Assembly: GCA_964405755.1 (NCBI GenBank)
Contig: CAYOPF010000004.1
Span: forward strand, 1 to 44,062
Reading direction: 5' to 3'
Source: GWF2-33-9 sp964405755
Lineage (GTDB): Bacteria; Bacteroidota; Ignavibacteria; Kapaibacteriales; UBA2268
Length of the DNA stretch: 44,062 bases
Shown here: positions 43,495 to 44,062 of the stretch, in pieces
How the letters are laid out: the number at the start of each line of letters is the position of its first letter
How positions within the stretch are numbered: the first letter of the stretch is position 1
Program-made: the position numbers and the translations under genes
Notes under the pieces: model-generated
Database searches by the model: none
The model's input: the letters and a program-made list of their open reading frames with translations, nothing else
What the model was told of the DNA's origin: nothing

Positions 43495-44062
43495 ATGCCA
43501 AGTAAAGCAAAGCTAATTTTTAGAAAATGGAATCGCATTATTCATAGGGATTTTGGATATTTCTTTTTCGGAATTTCTATTATTTATAGTATCTCCGGAA
43601 TTGCAGTAAATCACAAAGCTCAGTGGAATCCTAATTACATCATATCCCAAAAACATTTTTCTCTTGGAAATGCGGTTCCAAAGGATTCTATTGATAATTC
43701 TTTTGTATTAAATATTCTAAAAAAATTTGGGAAGCAAGATGATTTTAAAATATTCTATTTTCCTGAATATAATAAACTTAGAATATTTTTAACCAATGCA
43801 AGTTCTGTTTCGCTAAATATAGAAACAGGAAAGGGCTATCTGGAAACAATTAAAAAACGTCCGTTTTTCTATGAAATTAATTTTCTGCATTATAATCCGG
43901 GAAGTTGGTGGGTTTGGTTTTCAGATATTTATGCATTTGCCATGATTTTAATATCCATTTCAGGAATACTTATTTTAACCAAAGGAAAAAATTCCTTAGG
44001 AAAAAGGGGCGTATGGTTTATATTAGGTGGTTTGATTATTCCTTTACTTGCAATTATCTTGT
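43495..44062 (+). CDS. PepSY-associated membrane protein, partial (runs off the window)
   Basis: At least 189 residues from ATG 43495, still open at the window end. N-terminal KWNRIIHRDFGYFFFGISIIYSISGIAVNHK is a first membrane helix of the PepSY-associated TM family, with the expected His residues. A periplasmic PepSY-like part follows (VLNILKKFG ... LRIFLTNASSVSLNIETGKGYLETI), then NFLHYNPGSWWVWFSDIYAFAMILISISGILIL as the second helix and a third starting near the end. Members occur beside iron uptake and heme or ferric reductase genes. Start chosen because the motif lies close behind it; the Shine-Dalgarno is weak. Likely co-transcribed with the preceding lipoprotein gene. Confidence 0.85.
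   Translation, partial: MPSKAKLIFRKWNRIIHRDFGYFFFGISIIYSISGIAVNHKAQWNPNYIISQKHFSLGNAVPKDSIDNSFVLNILKKFGKQDDFKIFYFPEYNKLRIFLTNASSVSLNIETGKGYLETIKKRPFFYEINFLHYNPGSWWVWFSDIYAFAMILISISGILILTKGKNSLGKRGVWFILGGLIIPLLAIIL

Noticed and set aside
1..44062. Use of an alternative genetic code (TGA or TAG as sense) to explain the interrupted genes
   Set aside because: No conserved gene in the window, including all 33 ribosomal-operon genes, has an internal TGA or TAG, and the three frameshifts cannot be explained by a code change.
1..44062. CRISPR arrays, transposases, integrases or a prophage
   Set aside because: No regularly spaced repeats and no recognisable recombinase or phage genes were seen on either strand.

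Overview
The window looks like a chromosomal piece of a low-GC member of the Bacteroidota/Chlorobi (FCB) group. Four things point there: type IX secretion (T9SS) sorting domains at the C-termini of secreted proteins, a CarboxypepD_reg-type TonB-dependent receptor, OmpA/PD40 and FG-GAP proteins, and promoters of the Bacteroidota TTG-N19-TAnnTTTG type in front of tRNA-Asn and the ribosomal operon. A deep-branching lineage such as Kapabacteria or Ignavibacteria is plausible, but a sequence search would be needed to place it.

Layout. 1-1530 (minus): 5' part of an MmeI-like restriction-modification enzyme interrupted by an in-frame TGA. 1958-3091 (plus): class II Fic AMP-transferase. 3322-3395 (minus): tRNA-Asn. 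3473-7804 (minus): two-gene unit of an FG-GAP/ASPIC T9SS cargo protein and an OmpA/PD40 protein. 8017-13001 (plus): TonB-dependent receptor and a secreted T9SS cargo protein, ending in a terminator. 13108-14253 (plus): multipass HGSNAT/DUF1624-like membrane protein with an in-frame TAG. 14268-14940 (minus): two tandem NifX-like small proteins. 15045-20754 (plus): a very large 5TM/multi-PAS hybrid histidine kinase split by a C7 tract.

20836-39436 (minus): the fused str-S10-spc-alpha ribosomal super-operon, in transcription order rpsL-rpsG-fusA-tuf-rpsJ-rplC-rplD-rplW-rplB-rpsS-rplV-rpsC-rplP-rpmC-rpsQ-rplN-rplX-rplE-rpsN-rpsH-rplF-rplR-rpsE-rpmD-rplO-secY-map-infA-rpmJ-rpsM-rpsK-rpoA-rplQ. It is collinear with other Bacteroidota except that rpsD is absent between rpsK and rpoA, and rplQ carries a long acidic tail. 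39894-42529 (minus): a secreted HExxH metalloprotease-like lipoprotein broken into three frames. 42567-42777: an orphan T9SS sorting-domain fragment with palindromic repeats. 42868 to the end (plus): an OB-fold-like lipoprotein and a PepSY-type membrane protein that runs off the window.

The most striking global feature is the pattern of lesions. Five apparently inactivating changes (two nonsense codons, three single-base homopolymer expansions) all fall in accessory genes. None falls in the roughly 18.6 kb of ribosomal genes. They could be real decay, phase variation or assembly errors; the asymmetry favours biology over random error but does not prove it. I did not find a clearly new multi-gene system.
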